Assembly (NCBI GenBank): GCA_023212645.1
Contig: JALBYC010000026.1
Span: 1 to 64,000, forward strand
Reading direction: 5' to 3'
DNA from: Farysia itapuensis
Lineage: Eukaryota > Basidiomycota > Ustilaginomycetes > Ustilaginales > Ustilaginaceae
DNA length: 64,000 nucleotides
Within the stretch, counting starts at the first letter, position 1. Every line of letters begins with the position of its first letter. The position numbers and the translations under genes are program-made. This document shows, piece by piece, positions 10,117 through 20,210 of this stretch. The notes beneath the pieces were generated by a model. That model saw only the letters and a program-made list of their open reading frames with translations, had not been told where the DNA came from and did not search any database.

Positions 10117-11370
10117 ATGACGATGAGCAACGGCTCCTTGAGCTACAAGGAGGCGCTCAACGAGCTAGACGATCGCCGTATCAAGTCCATCAAGCCGCTC
10201 TTGCCTCCACAGATTCTGAACGAAGAGTATCCATTGACCCTGCAGGCCGCACAGACGGTTGCCTATGGACGCAAGGCTACCGAGGAGATTGTCAAGCAGG
10301 AGGACGACCGTCTGCTCGTTGTCGTCGGTCCCTGCTCGATCCACGATGTTCGTGCCGGGCTCGAGTACGCCAGCAAGCTAGCCGAGTATGCACAAGAGGC
10401 AAAGGAAGATCTGCATGTAGTCATGCGTGTCTACTTTGAAAAACCTCGCACCACAGTCGGCTGGAAAGGTCTGATCAACGATCCCAACCTCAACGGCTCC
10501 TTCCAGATCAACAAGGGTCTCCGTCTCGCACGTGGATTCCTGCTCGAGGTGGCCAAACTTGGTCTGCCGGCGGGGACCGAGTTTTTGGACACCATCTCGC
10601 CACAGTACACGGCTGATCTCATCTCCTGGGGCGCTATTGGCGCACGAACAACTGAATCGCAGGTGCACCGAGAGCTCAGTTCCGGTCTATCCATGCCGAT
10701 TGGCTTCAAGAATGGTACGGACGGTAGTATCTCGATTGCTGTGGATGCGATCAAGGCGGCCTCGTCCGAACACGTCTTTCTCTCTGTCACCAAGCAGGGC
10801 ATCTCTGCCATTGTTGAGACCAACGGTAACGATGCGTGCCACGTCATCCTGCGCGGCGCAAATACAGGTCCCAACTACTCGAGCAAAGACGTCGCCAGCG
10901 TTACCGAGAAACTCACCGCTGCCAAACTAGCTCCGCGCATCATGATTGACTGCTCCCACGGTAACAGCGAGAAGAAGCACGCCAACCAGATCAACGTCGT
11001 CCAGTCCGTCGCCCACCAACTCGCAGCAGGCGACGCCAACTCTTGCAACATCTTTGGCGTCATGATTGAATCCAACCTCGTCGAGGGGAACCAGAAAATC
11101 CCCACCACAGGCCCCACACACCTCACCTACGGTCAGAGCATCACCGACGCCTGCGTCAATTGGAACACTACCCTACAAGCCCTAGACCTACTCCGAAAAG
11201 GCGTCCAACAACGTCGCAAACACCCCCAGTCAAGCTCCCTCTTCAAAGCAAAATCAGCTTCCACAAACACAGACGGCGGTGGCATAAACGACCACTTCTT
11301 ATCCCAGAACCAGTCCAACCAAAACCAGGGCTTTAACGACTCGGCCCTCGCCACTCTTGGCAAAAACTAG
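10117..11370 (+). CDS. 3-deoxy-D-arabino-heptulosonate 7-phosphate (DAHP) synthase
   Basis: First step of the shikimate pathway: phosphoenolpyruvate plus erythrose 4-phosphate gives DAHP, in the cytosol. The 417-residue protein is a class I (AroG/Aro3/Aro4) enzyme with VVVGPCSIHD, RVYFEKPRTTVGWKG, GTEFLD, GARTTESQ, GFKNGTDG, the metal-site block IDCSHGN and GVMIESNL. A Ser/Asn/Gln-rich tail of about 45 residues follows the catalytic domain. I start at the ATG at 10117; an in-frame GTG at 10111 is only an extension. Which aromatic amino acid inhibits this isoform is not clear, so no ARO3 or ARO4 symbol is given. The tail is followed at once by a C10 run and the (GGGT)5 tract. Confidence 0.93.
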   Translation: MTMSNGSLSYKEALNELDDRRIKSIKPLLPPQILNEEYPLTLQAAQTVAYGRKATEEIVKQEDDRLLVVVGPCSIHDVRAGLEYASKLAEYAQEAKEDLHVVMRVYFEKPRTTVGWKGLINDPNLNGSFQINKGLRLARGFLLEVAKLGLPAGTEFLDTISPQYTADLISWGAIGARTTESQVHRELSSGLSMPIGFKNGTDGSISIAVDAIKAASSEHVFLSVTKQGISAIVETNGNDACHVILRGANTGPNYSSKDVASVTEKLTAAKLAPRIMIDCSHGNSEKKHANQINVVQSVAHQLAAGDANSCNIFGVMIESNLVEGNQKIPTTGPTHLTYGQSITDACVNWNTTLQALDLLRKGVQQRRKHPQSSSLFKAKSASTNTDGGGINDHFLSQNQSNQNQGFNDSALATLGKN

Positions 11371-11460
11371 TTCTTTGCGCCCCCCCCCCTGCTTCGCGCT
11401 GCTTAATTCCCGTGCTATATTTTTTTCTCCCCCGTTCTTGTCGTGCCCAGATTGGAGTGT

Positions 11461-11480
11461 GGGTGGGTGGGTGGGTGGGT
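11461..11480 (+). repeat. (GGGT)5 tract, G-quadruplex-forming motif
   Basis: Five perfect GGGT units lie between the convergent stops of DAHP synthase (11370) and the RING gene (11493). Four or more G3 runs with one-base loops are the classic strong quadruplex pattern. The G-rich strand is the DAHP synthase sense strand, so it could sit in that 3' UTR. Confidence 0.85.
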
Positions 11481-11492
11481 GGTGGTGGTGCG

Positions 11493-14400
11493 TTAGAAGT
11501 CGAAGGCGAGTCTACGACAGGTAGGACAGGTATTGACACGGCGGAAGAGTTGGGTTGCACACTCTTCGTGAAACAGGTGCAGACACGGTAGGATGGCTGA
11601 GCGTTGGTGTTCTTTGAACTGGGTTTGGCAGATGGTGCATTTGTCCACGCGTACGCCTACGCAGGATAGTTTCTGTTTGACTTTGCCTTCGCGCGTGATG
11701 CGCCGGGCGTCGCACTCGACGAGTCCTACGGATAGTGAGGCCATCTGCTCGCGTGTTGCGCTCGTCGCCTTGGCCGGGCCGAGAAAGTCTCCAATCGCCG
11801 AGAGCCGTTCAAACTGCGGGCCGTCATCGCGTTCGAGCTGTGCTACGAGTAGGTCAAAGTCAGTGAGTCCCAGCGAAGGTTCCCTTCGCGGTGGGCGAGC
11901 CTCCTGATGATGACCACCACCACCAGCGGCGGCGACGCTGCTGTTGGTCCCGGTAGGGGGTGACGGGTCACGCGATGCGACAACCGACGACGTTCCTGCA
12001 TCATCATCATCCCCGCCATCCACTATCGCCGTAGGTGCTCGGCTGCTAGAAGCATGTGGTTGAGTGTACACCTCCGCGTCCCAATCGCGCCCGCGCGGTC
12101 GGTGTGGCAAAGGCGGCGGCGACGGTAGCTGCGGTGGTGGAACGGGCAGACGTTTCGGACTGGACGTAATCACCGCGCTGTCCAACAACCCCGACCGATT
12201 CGACTCGGGCAGCACTGGCAACGGCCGCGACGAGTCGACACCATACGTCAACTGCGTAGGCTCTACCACCGGTCCGAACAATCCCGTGACACCCGTGGAC
12301 GACGCCGGTGAATCCAACCCACCCCCGATGAGTGAGCCGTTACTACCTGATCGCGCAGCACGACTCGCCCTTCTCGCAAGCGACGCAGCCTGTGCAGCTG
12401 CAATAGACGCCGAGAGACCCGTTCGACTGCCGCCCGCGAAAATCTGCTCGGGCGTCATCAACGGCGACTTGGACGGAATGCGTGGCGGCGGCGTCGACGA
12501 CACGCCATTCAGCGCGGCTTCAGCCCGGGTCAAGTTCTCGAGCGCTAGCGTGCGCGGCGACGACGGAGGTGGTGGGGCGCTGGCACCATCGCGCGCGACG
12601 GGTTTGGTCTCGGCAGGAACGGTTGGATCGACAAGCAGCGATGCACGCTGTGGACTGGACCATGCGCTGGTCGCCTCGTCGATTTGGCGAGCTAGCGCGT
12701 CCATCGCCGAAAGCCTCTGCACTTCCACCGTCTGCACGTCGCCAGTGCCAAGATCACTTTGATTTACAGACGCTATCGGCGCAGGAGGCGGAGGTGGGGG
12801 AGGCCTTCTCCTTAACGGCTCCGCAACCTGCTCCACGCTCGACACTGTCTCCGCATCGCGCCCTTCGTTCGGCCTAGCCGCGATGCTCGAGCCGACCAGG
12901 GACGTGGAAGACGGCTGCTTCCTCAGCGGAACAGGCGGGGCGCTTGTCGTCGTCGTCGTGGGACTTTCAAAGCGCGAGATCATCTGGGACACCTTGCTGT
13001 TCGGATCCTTAACAGGCGACGAGGGGGCTACGGCCGACGAGAGACGGCGCGGTTCGAGTGGTGCCGGCAGCCGTTCTCCGTCCTCTGCCGGGATGTTCAC
13101 GAGCCAGGAAGGCAGTTGTACTGGCGCTACTGGGCTTTGCGCTGACGGCGGGAAGTGGCGTGTAGCGTCCGTAATGGCAGGCAAGCGACCGCGCGGTAGC
13201 GGCGCGGCAGACGAGCGCGGATTGACAAACGACACGGGACGAGTAGATCCCGTCGTCTGAAACGTGACGGGGGGTGCTAAAGTGCCAGTTGCCTCGGTGG
13301 TGGGGAGTTTGGCCTGTCGAATGGCACCCTGTCTCGACAGACGGGATGGATTGGGTAGGGCCGCAGCGACGGGTGGCCGAGCATCTGGAACGCTCTGCTC
13401 TGCCGACGCTGGCTCTGGCGCTGTTGGCGGCGCCAGTTGACGCGGTCCTTGCACGGAAGCACGCTGGTTGAAAGGCACCGTAGGCAGCGCCGCCGTCGAC
13501 ATGGGCCGACTGGTCCTCGCGAGCAACCTCTCCAACGCTGCGAGCGAATCTCGTTGTGCTGACGAAGCTGAACTGAGCTTGGCAATCTGCGACAGCGCCT
13601 CCTCGCGCGCTTGTTCCTCTGGTGTAGGGCGCTTACCGCCTGTAGACGTGTGTGTTGAGCGAAGACTGGTTTGGTCGGAGCGGTCTTGTCGTTCCAAGCT
13701 CGGGCGGTGAGCGCGCGCGGACTGCTTGGGTTCCGACACACGCTCGCGGGCCTGCTGATCGGCGAGTGCTCTGACAGGCGCAGTGACTGTGGCGTCTGGG
13801 GACTGTATCAGCTCCTCCTCTACAGGTGACGATTTGGCCGCATTGCTTTCGACAGGACTCGGCTCGGAAGGTGAGATGAGTGGTTGGCCGAATAAGCCCC
13901 TGAGGCGACCTCCAAGGTCGGTAGTGCGTGGTCGACCGGCGGACAGTGGCTGAAGGAGCGGCTCTAACGACGATCGAGAGATGCCGCCGTTACTTGGCCT
14001 TGTGTCAAGCAGTGGTAGACTAGCTCGCGATCCTTGCTGCACGCTGTGCGGCTTGTCAGGAGCGGGGATAATCTGCTCAGCCGACGCACGATGCGGTACT
14101 GCTGGAGGAACGGTTTCTGCTTCGTCGTCCGACACGTCACGACTGCTCGTCTCGTCCTCCTGAAATTCACCAGCTCGCACGCTCGAAGCTGCAAGGTCCT
14201 GTGTTTTGGTGCGGCCAGGTTCGACAATCGGAAGAGCTCGCTCGGGTAATTTACCGCGAGCAGTGCTGCTCAGTGACCTCGTAACTCCAGCCGCATTCTG
14301 GACTACGACGCTCGATGGTTCCGGTACTTGCACCTCGTTGGCTGCCACAGCCTGAGGTCGTGGCGGTAGGGGAGGCTGCTTGTATACACCAGTAAGGTCT

Positions 14401-16907
14401 GGGGCGGATAGGGTGCTCGACCTACTCTGGACATACGAGGAGGACGCCGCCGACGTCGCCGCCGCCACACTGGTTGCAGTCACAGACGGTGGTTTGTCCG
14501 GCTGTGTGCTGGAAGCGGCAAAGACTTCCTGGTAGGCTGGATGGTCCTCATCGCTGGACGAATACTGGTCCAATGCATCGTCTGTATCGGTCGAGTCGGA
14601 CGATGAGTCGGAGTAAGCGGCGCCGCCGCCGCGCGATCTACCGAGTACCAGCGGGGGCGGTGCTTTCGGCCGCGCCTTGTCCAAAGCCAGAGCAAGATTG
14701 GCTGGATCAGGCCACTTGCGGTCTAACGCAGAGGGTTGAGTTTGACGACGGACATTGTACCCGCCGGGCATGACGTCTGCTGGTTCCTCGTCGCTGTCGG
14801 AAACCTGCATCTCGCGTATGGCGCGCAGACGAACAGCAGCTTCCTCTTCCTTGCGACGAAGAGCGTCAAATGCAGCAGACTCCGCGAGCCACTGATCGAT
14901 GGACGAGTCGGATTCTTCGCCGTCCGAAGACGGTCCTGACACACTGGTGGACGCGATGGGTGCCATCGCTGCGACCGGAGCAGACGCAACTGGAGAAGTC
15001 GCACCCTCGTCACTTGTCTGCCGGTCTGCGGCCACAGCCGGGGGCGCTGAAATGACAAACAACGTATCTTCGGGTCTTCGATTCAGCATTTGGGGACTCT
15101 CGCGCGTCGTACCGCTCGCGGACCGTATGCGAAGTCGCGGTGCTGCCGTCGCCGGTCTGGTAGTAGCAATCTGCGACGTCTCTCCATCTGCGGTGCTGTT
15201 CAATCTGTTCTGGCCGACTGAACGAGAATCAGAGTTGGTCTTTCGATGGGTACTACGCTTTGACTGCTGTTGTGAGCTCTGCAAAGGTTGCGTGGCTGGT
15301 TGGGGTATGGAGGGCAATCCCAATCTCGTCTCATTGTGCAGAGTCTGACGTGTTGATGGGGCGGTCTGTGGGCGTGATGCGGGCGTGGAAAGCGCAGCAG
15401 GTATGCGCGCAGATACTACTGGCTGTAATACAGGCAGTTGCTGAGACTGTGACGCTGCACTGGCTGTAGGAGGATCCCCCAGTGCTTGAAGCTGAGCTGT
15501 GGCAATTGCAGGTGTAATAGTCTCGCTTGGTAGCGGGGCTGGCTGTGTTGATTCTCTTCTGCGGTTAGCAGTCTCGAGCACACTGGGATGAGTCGCTTCG
15601 ACTGCCGGCAGAAGTTGCTGATCCGCTGCAGATGTTGGCTCGGATGTTGGGGCGGCGGAAAGCGCGCGTTCTCGAGCAACTCTGCGCTGTTGCTCTCTCA
15701 GCAAGCGCTGTTCGAACGGTAAGCCATTACGGATGTCCTCCTCCCATGCCTGTCGATCCTGTGCGACCTGAGCGGAGTCGTCATCGCTGGACGACGACGA
15801 CGATGATGATGCCGATGATCCTGAGGCTGGGGAGGATTCTCGGACGGGAAGCGAGGTGCGTCGACGGCTGGAAGCGGAGGATCTGCGTCGGTGCGGAAGC
15901 TGCAGCACGGGGACAGAGACGTGGTCGTCTGTATCTGACTCTGGATCACTGCGAAAAGCTGGTGGTGGACTGTCAGGGATGCGGGTGTGTGGCTGCGGGC
16001 CAACGAGTTGCTGATCACGGGCGCTTTCGGAATGGGCAGGTGGGAGTGGCGGTGTCGGTGGTCGAGGTGCACCCTGGGGAAAGGGCGGGGGCAAGTCGTC
16101 TGGATCTGGTTCCGTAATGTCGTTCCAGATGTTCTGTCGATGCAACGACGTAGACTGCGCTGCGTCGCGGACAGCTGCTGTAGTGTCAAACTGATTGCGG
16201 ATGCGGGAGGTGTTGTGCTGGGCTGTGGCTGTGGCTGTGGCTGTGCCGCTGGCTCTGGACGTAGGTCTGTCACCGCCGCCCTCTTCTCGTGAATTGGAAG
16301 TGCGTCTTCTGCGGACTCTTCTTGGAGATTCTTGACCGGGCGATGAGGCGAGCGTTACAATCGTGTTACCGCTGTGGACTCTACTGATTGCTGGTTGGGA
16401 CGGCGCACTAAGCAAGCCAGCGCCTGCTGCGGGGGTAAGCTCGTCCACCGTCGCCGTACCACCGCGTCGATCCGTATCGGAAAGGTTCGAGGTCGACGCC
16501 GACGCCGGTGCATTCCCCATCACGAGCGGGGTGGGCAGCTGAGGGTTTCCCGCGAGCGCTGCGGCCGCCGTGTGTGCGGACTGCGCTTTCTTCTGTCTCG
16601 CCTTCTGCTTCTTCTCCTTTGCCTGTCGTCGACGCATATTGTCCGGCGCAGTGAGCGTCACTCGCCCCCAGTGATTCTCAACATTGGTCAGGTAGGGCGC
16701 GTCTGCCGCGGATACTGCACCGCTCGCTGCACTGAGCGCGCCAGGATTGTCTGTACTTCGCGGCAAGAGCGATCCTGAAGAAAGTGCATGTGCGGTGAGA
16801 TTGTACATGCGAGGTCGAGCCGACGACGAAGCAGGACCAGACTGCCCAGCCACCGCAGGCACAGGCCGCAAAGAACCAGAGGAAGACTCTACCCTTCTAG
16901 ACGGCAT
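11493..16907 (-). CDS. Very large disordered protein with C-terminal RING-H2 finger
   Basis: A 1,804-residue single-exon protein. Only the last 55 residues form a recognisable domain: a RING-H2 (C3H2C3) finger with CTIC, then LPCLHLFHEEC, then CPTC. This predicts a RING E3 ubiquitin ligase. The first 1,700 residues are Ser/Pro/Ala/Arg-rich and probably disordered. They hold Ser-Asp acidic patches, polyproline runs of SH3- or WW-ligand type (for example RRPPPPPPPAP) and an early basic KEKKQKARQKK segment near residue 97. No membrane segment is apparent. The ATG at 16905-16907 is the first in-frame Met. Substrate and pathway are unknown; the long tail may bind SH3 proteins. Orthology was not established. 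Confidence 0.8.
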   Translation of the reverse strand: MPSRRVESSSGSLRPVPAVAGQSGPASSSARPRMYNLTAHALSSGSLLPRSTDNPGALSAASGAVSAADAPYLTNVENHWGRVTLTAPDNMRRRQAKEKKQKARQKKAQSAHTAAAALAGNPQLPTPLVMGNAPASASTSNLSDTDRRGGTATVDELTPAAGAGLLSAPSQPAISRVHSGNTIVTLASSPGQESPRRVRRRRTSNSREEGGGDRPTSRASGTATATATAQHNTSRIRNQFDTTAAVRDAAQSTSLHRQNIWNDITEPDPDDLPPPFPQGAPRPPTPPLPPAHSESARDQQLVGPQPHTRIPDSPPPAFRSDPESDTDDHVSVPVLQLPHRRRSSASSRRRTSLPVRESSPASGSSASSSSSSSSDDDSAQVAQDRQAWEEDIRNGLPFEQRLLREQQRRVARERALSAAPTSEPTSAADQQLLPAVEATHPSVLETANRRRESTQPAPLPSETITPAIATAQLQALGDPPTASAASQSQQLPVLQPVVSARIPAALSTPASRPQTAPSTRQTLHNETRLGLPSIPQPATQPLQSSQQQSKRSTHRKTNSDSRSVGQNRLNSTADGETSQIATTRPATAAPRLRIRSASGTTRESPQMLNRRPEDTLFVISAPPAVAADRQTSDEGATSPVASAPVAAMAPIASTSVSGPSSDGEESDSSIDQWLAESAAFDALRRKEEEAAVRLRAIREMQVSDSDEEPADVMPGGYNVRRQTQPSALDRKWPDPANLALALDKARPKAPPPLVLGRSRGGGAAYSDSSSDSTDTDDALDQYSSSDEDHPAYQEVFAASSTQPDKPPSVTATSVAAATSAASSSYVQSRSSTLSAPDLTGVYKQPPLPPRPQAVAANEVQVPEPSSVVVQNAAGVTRSLSSTARGKLPERALPIVEPGRTKTQDLAASSVRAGEFQEDETSSRDVSDDEAETVPPAVPHRASAEQIIPAPDKPHSVQQGSRASLPLLDTRPSNGGISRSSLEPLLQPLSAGRPRTTDLGGRLRGLFGQPLISPSEPSPVESNAAKSSPVEEELIQSPDATVTAPVRALADQQARERVSEPKQSARAHRPSLERQDRSDQTSLRSTHTSTGGKRPTPEEQAREEALSQIAKLSSASSAQRDSLAALERLLARTSRPMSTAALPTVPFNQRASVQGPRQLAPPTAPEPASAEQSVPDARPPVAAALPNPSRLSRQGAIRQAKLPTTEATGTLAPPVTFQTTGSTRPVSFVNPRSSAAPLPRGRLPAITDATRHFPPSAQSPVAPVQLPSWLVNIPAEDGERLPAPLEPRRLSSAVAPSSPVKDPNSKVSQMISRFESPTTTTTSAPPVPLRKQPSSTSLVGSSIAARPNEGRDAETVSSVEQVAEPLRRRPPPPPPPAPIASVNQSDLGTGDVQTVEVQRLSAMDALARQIDEATSAWSSPQRASLLVDPTVPAETKPVARDGASAPPPPSSPRTLALENLTRAEAALNGVSSTPPPRIPSKSPLMTPEQIFAGGSRTGLSASIAAAQAASLARRASRAARSGSNGSLIGGGLDSPASSTGVTGLFGPVVEPTQLTYGVDSSRPLPVLPESNRSGLLDSAVITSSPKRLPVPPPQLPSPPPLPHRPRGRDWDAEVYTQPHASSSRAPTAIVDGGDDDDAGTSSVVASRDPSPPTGTNSSVAAAGGGGHHQEARPPRREPSLGLTDFDLLVAQLERDDGPQFERLSAIGDFLGPAKATSATREQMASLSVGLVECDARRITREGKVKQKLSCVGVRVDKCTICQTQFKEHQRSAILPCLHLFHEECATQLFRRVNTCPTCRRLAFDF

Positions 16908-17130
16908 GGTTGCGGCAGTCTCACTACCATTGTCTCCTCACCCGGAGAGGACGGTATGATGTAGGAAAGCAACACGAACCCGCTGTTTTAGGCACTCGAA
17001 AAGTGGAGAACTTCGCGCTATTTTCAGCATCTCGCACTCACCACACACACACGAAGGGGCCACAAGCACAAACACAACGACCAGGGGATACAAGTACAAG
17101 TACAATCAGGGAGAGCGGTGTGAAGGGGGG
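16908..17130. other. Short intergenic region, PEX13 3' flank / RING gene promoter
   Basis: 223 bp between two genes on -. It contains a CACACACACA-like patch near 17041. Nothing else is seen. Confidence 0.4.
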
Positions 17131-18429
17131 CTAGGTGGCTTTTAACGTGGCAGGCTTGGTGTCTGTTTTCGATGGTTCTGGTGTTTCTACAGTCTTGGCT
17201 GGGGGGAGGGCGGCCGATTTAGCTGCTCGTTCTTTGGCCGTTTCCAGTGATTCTACGTAGGTGCTAGGGAACCATCCGATACGGCCGTCGCGTGTGCGTC
17301 CTCGCCACCATGCACTCTCGGCGCCTGTTTGTGGGTCGTGCTTGCTTAGGACGGCGACAATGTCGTTTGGCTGCAGACTCAGCTCTAATGGATCGGCAGC
17401 CGGGTAGGAGTAGAGGGCGCGTACAAAGGTTAGCTTGCTTGGATCGATCGCTTCTCCTTCGTTGCCGGACATCATCCCGCCGCCGATCTGACCGGGCAGC
17501 ATTCCGGCTTGGGCTGGATTGTGGCCCTGCTGTTCCAGACGTTGGCGCTCGGCTTCTTGCTTGGCGGTGATGAAACGGACCAACTTGCCCATGAGATAGG
17601 GCAGGCCAATCACGGCCATGAAGAAGACAATGAGTGGTCGTTTGCTGGGTCGGGCCGCCTTCTTGCCCTGTGCTGAGCCACCATGGGCAGCAAAGTCCTT
17701 GAACTCGCGCGGATCCAGCTCGACTGCCGGCGCGCGTCCAACAAGGCGTAATCCGAGGTTCTTGAGATAGCGTGCCAGAGCGAAAATGCTGAGCACTTGG
17801 CCGAGATAGTTGCGCAGAGAGGCGAATTGGTCTGCGACGCCGACCATGGCGAAAAAGCTGCTATGCGTGGCCATAAAGGTGCTTTCCAGCATCTGGGCAA
17901 AGCCGCCAAAGGCGCCAACGATGCTGCTGATCAGTTCAAATGTCGCTTGTGTGCCAGCCTCCATTCGTTGGGTCAGCGATACGTCGCCCGGTTGGCCTGG
18001 CATTCCTGGCATGCCTCCCATGCCCATGCCCATACCGCCCATACCCATTCCCATCCCCATGCCTCCATACCCGCCTCCGTATCCCCCATATGCACCGCCG
18101 TACCCAGCACCGTATCCGCCGTAACCGCCATACCCCATTCCGCCCATGCCACCCATCCCGCCTAAGCGCGAGTACGGAGAGCCGTACGAGGTGCCGTAAG
18201 TGGATCCCATGCCGCCATACGTCGATCCCAGGCCGCCAACTGTGCTGCGATAGGGTGTATTGTAGGAGCTGCCGTAAGCGCCGGTGCCGGCTGTGGAACT
18301 GAGTGACGTTGGCCGATCAGGAATGGAGGGTGCTGCGGTGGTCGTTGTCAAGGCTGATGAGGTGGATGCAGATGTGTCTGCTGCAGCTCCTGCACCTGCG
18401 CGTTCCCATGGCTTGGGTGGTGATGGCAT
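17131..18429 (-). CDS. PEX13: Peroxin 13 (peroxisomal import docking protein)
   Basis: Peroxisomal membrane protein of the Pex13-Pex14 docking complex for PTS1/PTS2 cargo. The 432-residue protein opens with KPWER as is typical for Pex13. A long Tyr-Gly-Gly/Met-rich region (about 65-150) follows, then the Pex13 membrane region (about 155-290) with hydrophobic segments. The SH3 domain (about 330-396) has ALYSYPAADPLELS, AWWRGRTRDGRIGWFPSTYVE. The YGG repeats have been linked in other species to a gel-like import pore. The start is the ATG at 18427-18429. It is divergent from LIS1 across 243 bp. The PTS1-tagged hydratase at 8 kb would be a client of this machinery. Confidence 0.93.
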   Translation of the reverse strand: MPSPPKPWERAGAGAAADTSASTSSALTTTTAAPSIPDRPTSLSSTAGTGAYGSSYNTPYRSTVGGLGSTYGGMGSTYGTSYGSPYSRLGGMGGMGGMGYGGYGGYGAGYGGAYGGYGGGYGGMGMGMGMGGMGMGMGGMPGMPGQPGDVSLTQRMEAGTQATFELISSIVGAFGGFAQMLESTFMATHSSFFAMVGVADQFASLRNYLGQVLSIFALARYLKNLGLRLVGRAPAVELDPREFKDFAAHGGSAQGKKAARPSKRPLIVFFMAVIGLPYLMGKLVRFITAKQEAERQRLEQQGHNPAQAGMLPGQIGGGMMSGNEGEAIDPSKLTFVRALYSYPAADPLELSLQPNDIVAVLSKHDPQTGAESAWWRGRTRDGRIGWFPSTYVESLETAKERAAKSAALPPAKTVETPEPSKTDTKPATLKAT

Positions 18430-18672
18430 TGTTGGTGGTGTGAATGACTGCGCGCAACAGTGTGAGGGCGTGAGAAAGGCACGGCTGCCATCAACCGGAC
18501 ACTTTCACCTTTTTCTAGCCGGCTCACCTTAACCTTTACTCGGCCGTGTGAATGGGAATCCAACACAAACGCGGGTCCTCTCGAAAGTCACACCTTCTAC
18601 TCACATCTTGTCGGATAAGCCGTTGTGCCGCAGCACAGCCCAGTCTCAACCCATTCGGGTTGCGGTGCCAAG
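18430..18672. other. Divergent promoter, PEX13 / LIS1
   Basis: 243 bp between divergent starts. An in-frame GTG extension of LIS1 begins at 18625 but is not counted as coding. No clear motif is seen. Confidence 0.4.
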
Positions 18673-20007
18673 ATGAGCGGAAACAGCACCAGCATGCTCT
18701 CCGAGCGGCAAAAGGATGAATTGCACAAATCCATCCTCGACTATCTCAGAACCAATGGCCTGTCCGAGTCCTTTGACGTGCTCATGCGCGAGACAGGGCA
18801 GGACGGCTTCGTGCCAGATCCAAAAGCAAAGTATGCCGGACTGCTGGAAAAAAAGTGGACCAGTGTCGTGCGATTACAGAAGAAGATCATGGAGATGGAG
18901 TCACACATGACGCAGCTGCAGGAAGAATTGGCAGCAGCGCCATCTGCCAAACGCTCGGCGTCGGTGCAAGACTGGGTTCCTCGTGCGACAGCACGGCATA
19001 CCATGCAAGGACATCGTCTGCCCGTCACCAAGGTCGCCTTTCATCCCGTGTTTAGCCAGATCGCTTCAGCGTCCGAGGACACGACCGTCAAACTGTGGGA
19101 TTGGGAGACGGGTGAGTTTGAGCGCACACTCAAGGGACACACCAAGCCAGTACAGGATGTCGACTACGACAGTAAAGGCAACTACATCGTGTCCTGTTCA
19201 TCCGATCTTTCCATCAAGGTGTGGGATGCCAACAACGACTATAAGAATACAAAGACGCTCCACGGCCATGACCATAGCGTTTCCTCGGCACGCTTCCTGC
19301 CAGGCGACGCATTCATCGTCTCTGCAAGTCGCGACAAGACCATCAAGATCTGGGAATTTGCTACTGGATTTTGCACAAAGACGCTGCAGGGGCATGCCGA
19401 GTGGGTGCGGTCGGTAGTGCCTTCGGACGACGGTCGTTGGCTCGTCAGCTGCTCGACCGATCAGACTTGCAAAATCTGGGAGCTAGCAACGGGTGAAACG
19501 CGTGTGGACCTTCGAGGCCACGACCATGTAGTGGAAGCAGCCATCTTTGCACCAATAGCTTCCTACGCGGCCATCCGCGAGCTGGCCGGCATCACGGCGC
19601 CCAAGGACAGTACAGCCACGGCGCCAGGCCAATTTGTTGCATCTGCGTCGAGAGATAAGACCATCAAGCTGTGGGACGCTGCCGGACAGTGCTTACGGAC
19701 ACTCACGGGACACGACAATTGGGTTCGTGGCCTCGCCTTTTCGCCCAACGGCAAATTCCTACTCTCGGTATCCGACGACAAGACGATGCGTGTGTGGGAC
19801 CTCAAAACAGGCCGATGCACAAAAACCATCGATGCACACACCCACTTTTGCACCAGCATCGCGTGGGGAAAAGCCAAAGTGGAAGCTGCTGTACCCCCAG
19901 CACAAGACGGCGATGGCTCATCCTCCGTCAAGCCACAAGAAGCCAGAACCGTCAACGTTGTCGCTACCTCTAGTGTCGATCTCAGCATCAAAATATACAC
20001 TCCGTAG
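18673..20007 (+). CDS. LIS1/PAC1 nuclear distribution protein (dynein regulator)
   Basis: Dynein cofactor that binds the motor ring and supports nuclear migration and microtubule plus-end targeting. The 444-residue protein has an N-terminal LisH motif (about 8-40, [17 protein letters not shown]), a short coiled coil (about 58-85) and seven WD40 repeats (about 105-444). The repeats show pairs such as [20 protein letters not shown] and [14 protein letters not shown] ends. A short low-complexity insertion ([11 protein letters not shown]) lies in the sixth blade region and another Ser/Gln-rich insert sits before the last strand. The start is the ATG at 18673; the GTG at 18625 upstream would add 16 residues not typical of Lis1. 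It converges on the quinone reductase gene. Confidence 0.94.
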   Translation: MSGNSTSMLSERQKDELHKSILDYLRTNGLSESFDVLMRETGQDGFVPDPKAKYAGLLEKKWTSVVRLQKKIMEMESHMTQLQEELAAAPSAKRSASVQDWVPRATARHTMQGHRLPVTKVAFHPVFSQIASASEDTTVKLWDWETGEFERTLKGHTKPVQDVDYDSKGNYIVSCSSDLSIKVWDANNDYKNTKTLHGHDHSVSSARFLPGDAFIVSASRDKTIKIWEFATGFCTKTLQGHAEWVRSVVPSDDGRWLVSCSTDQTCKIWELATGETRVDLRGHDHVVEAAIFAPIASYAAIRELAGITAPKDSTATAPGQFVASASRDKTIKLWDAAGQCLRTLTGHDNWVRGLAFSPNGKFLLSVSDDKTMRVWDLKTGRCTKTIDAHTHFCTSIAWGKAKVEAAVPPAQDGDGSSSVKPQEARTVNVVATSSVDLSIKIYTP

Positions 20008-20210
20008 AAGCAGACTCTGCTGGCAAAAAACAACATATACCCACCCCGTGCACGATTTGCTGTGAGCAAGCGGGAGAATATGCTCGATCTGAGGGACTGA
20101 TAGTATCAGCAGTATCGCAAGCTTCACAACAACACGTAGATTGGGGTTTGCACAAGTACATCCATTGCCACTTCCTGTGTGATCTCCAGCTGGCTACGTG
20201 GAGCGTCGGC

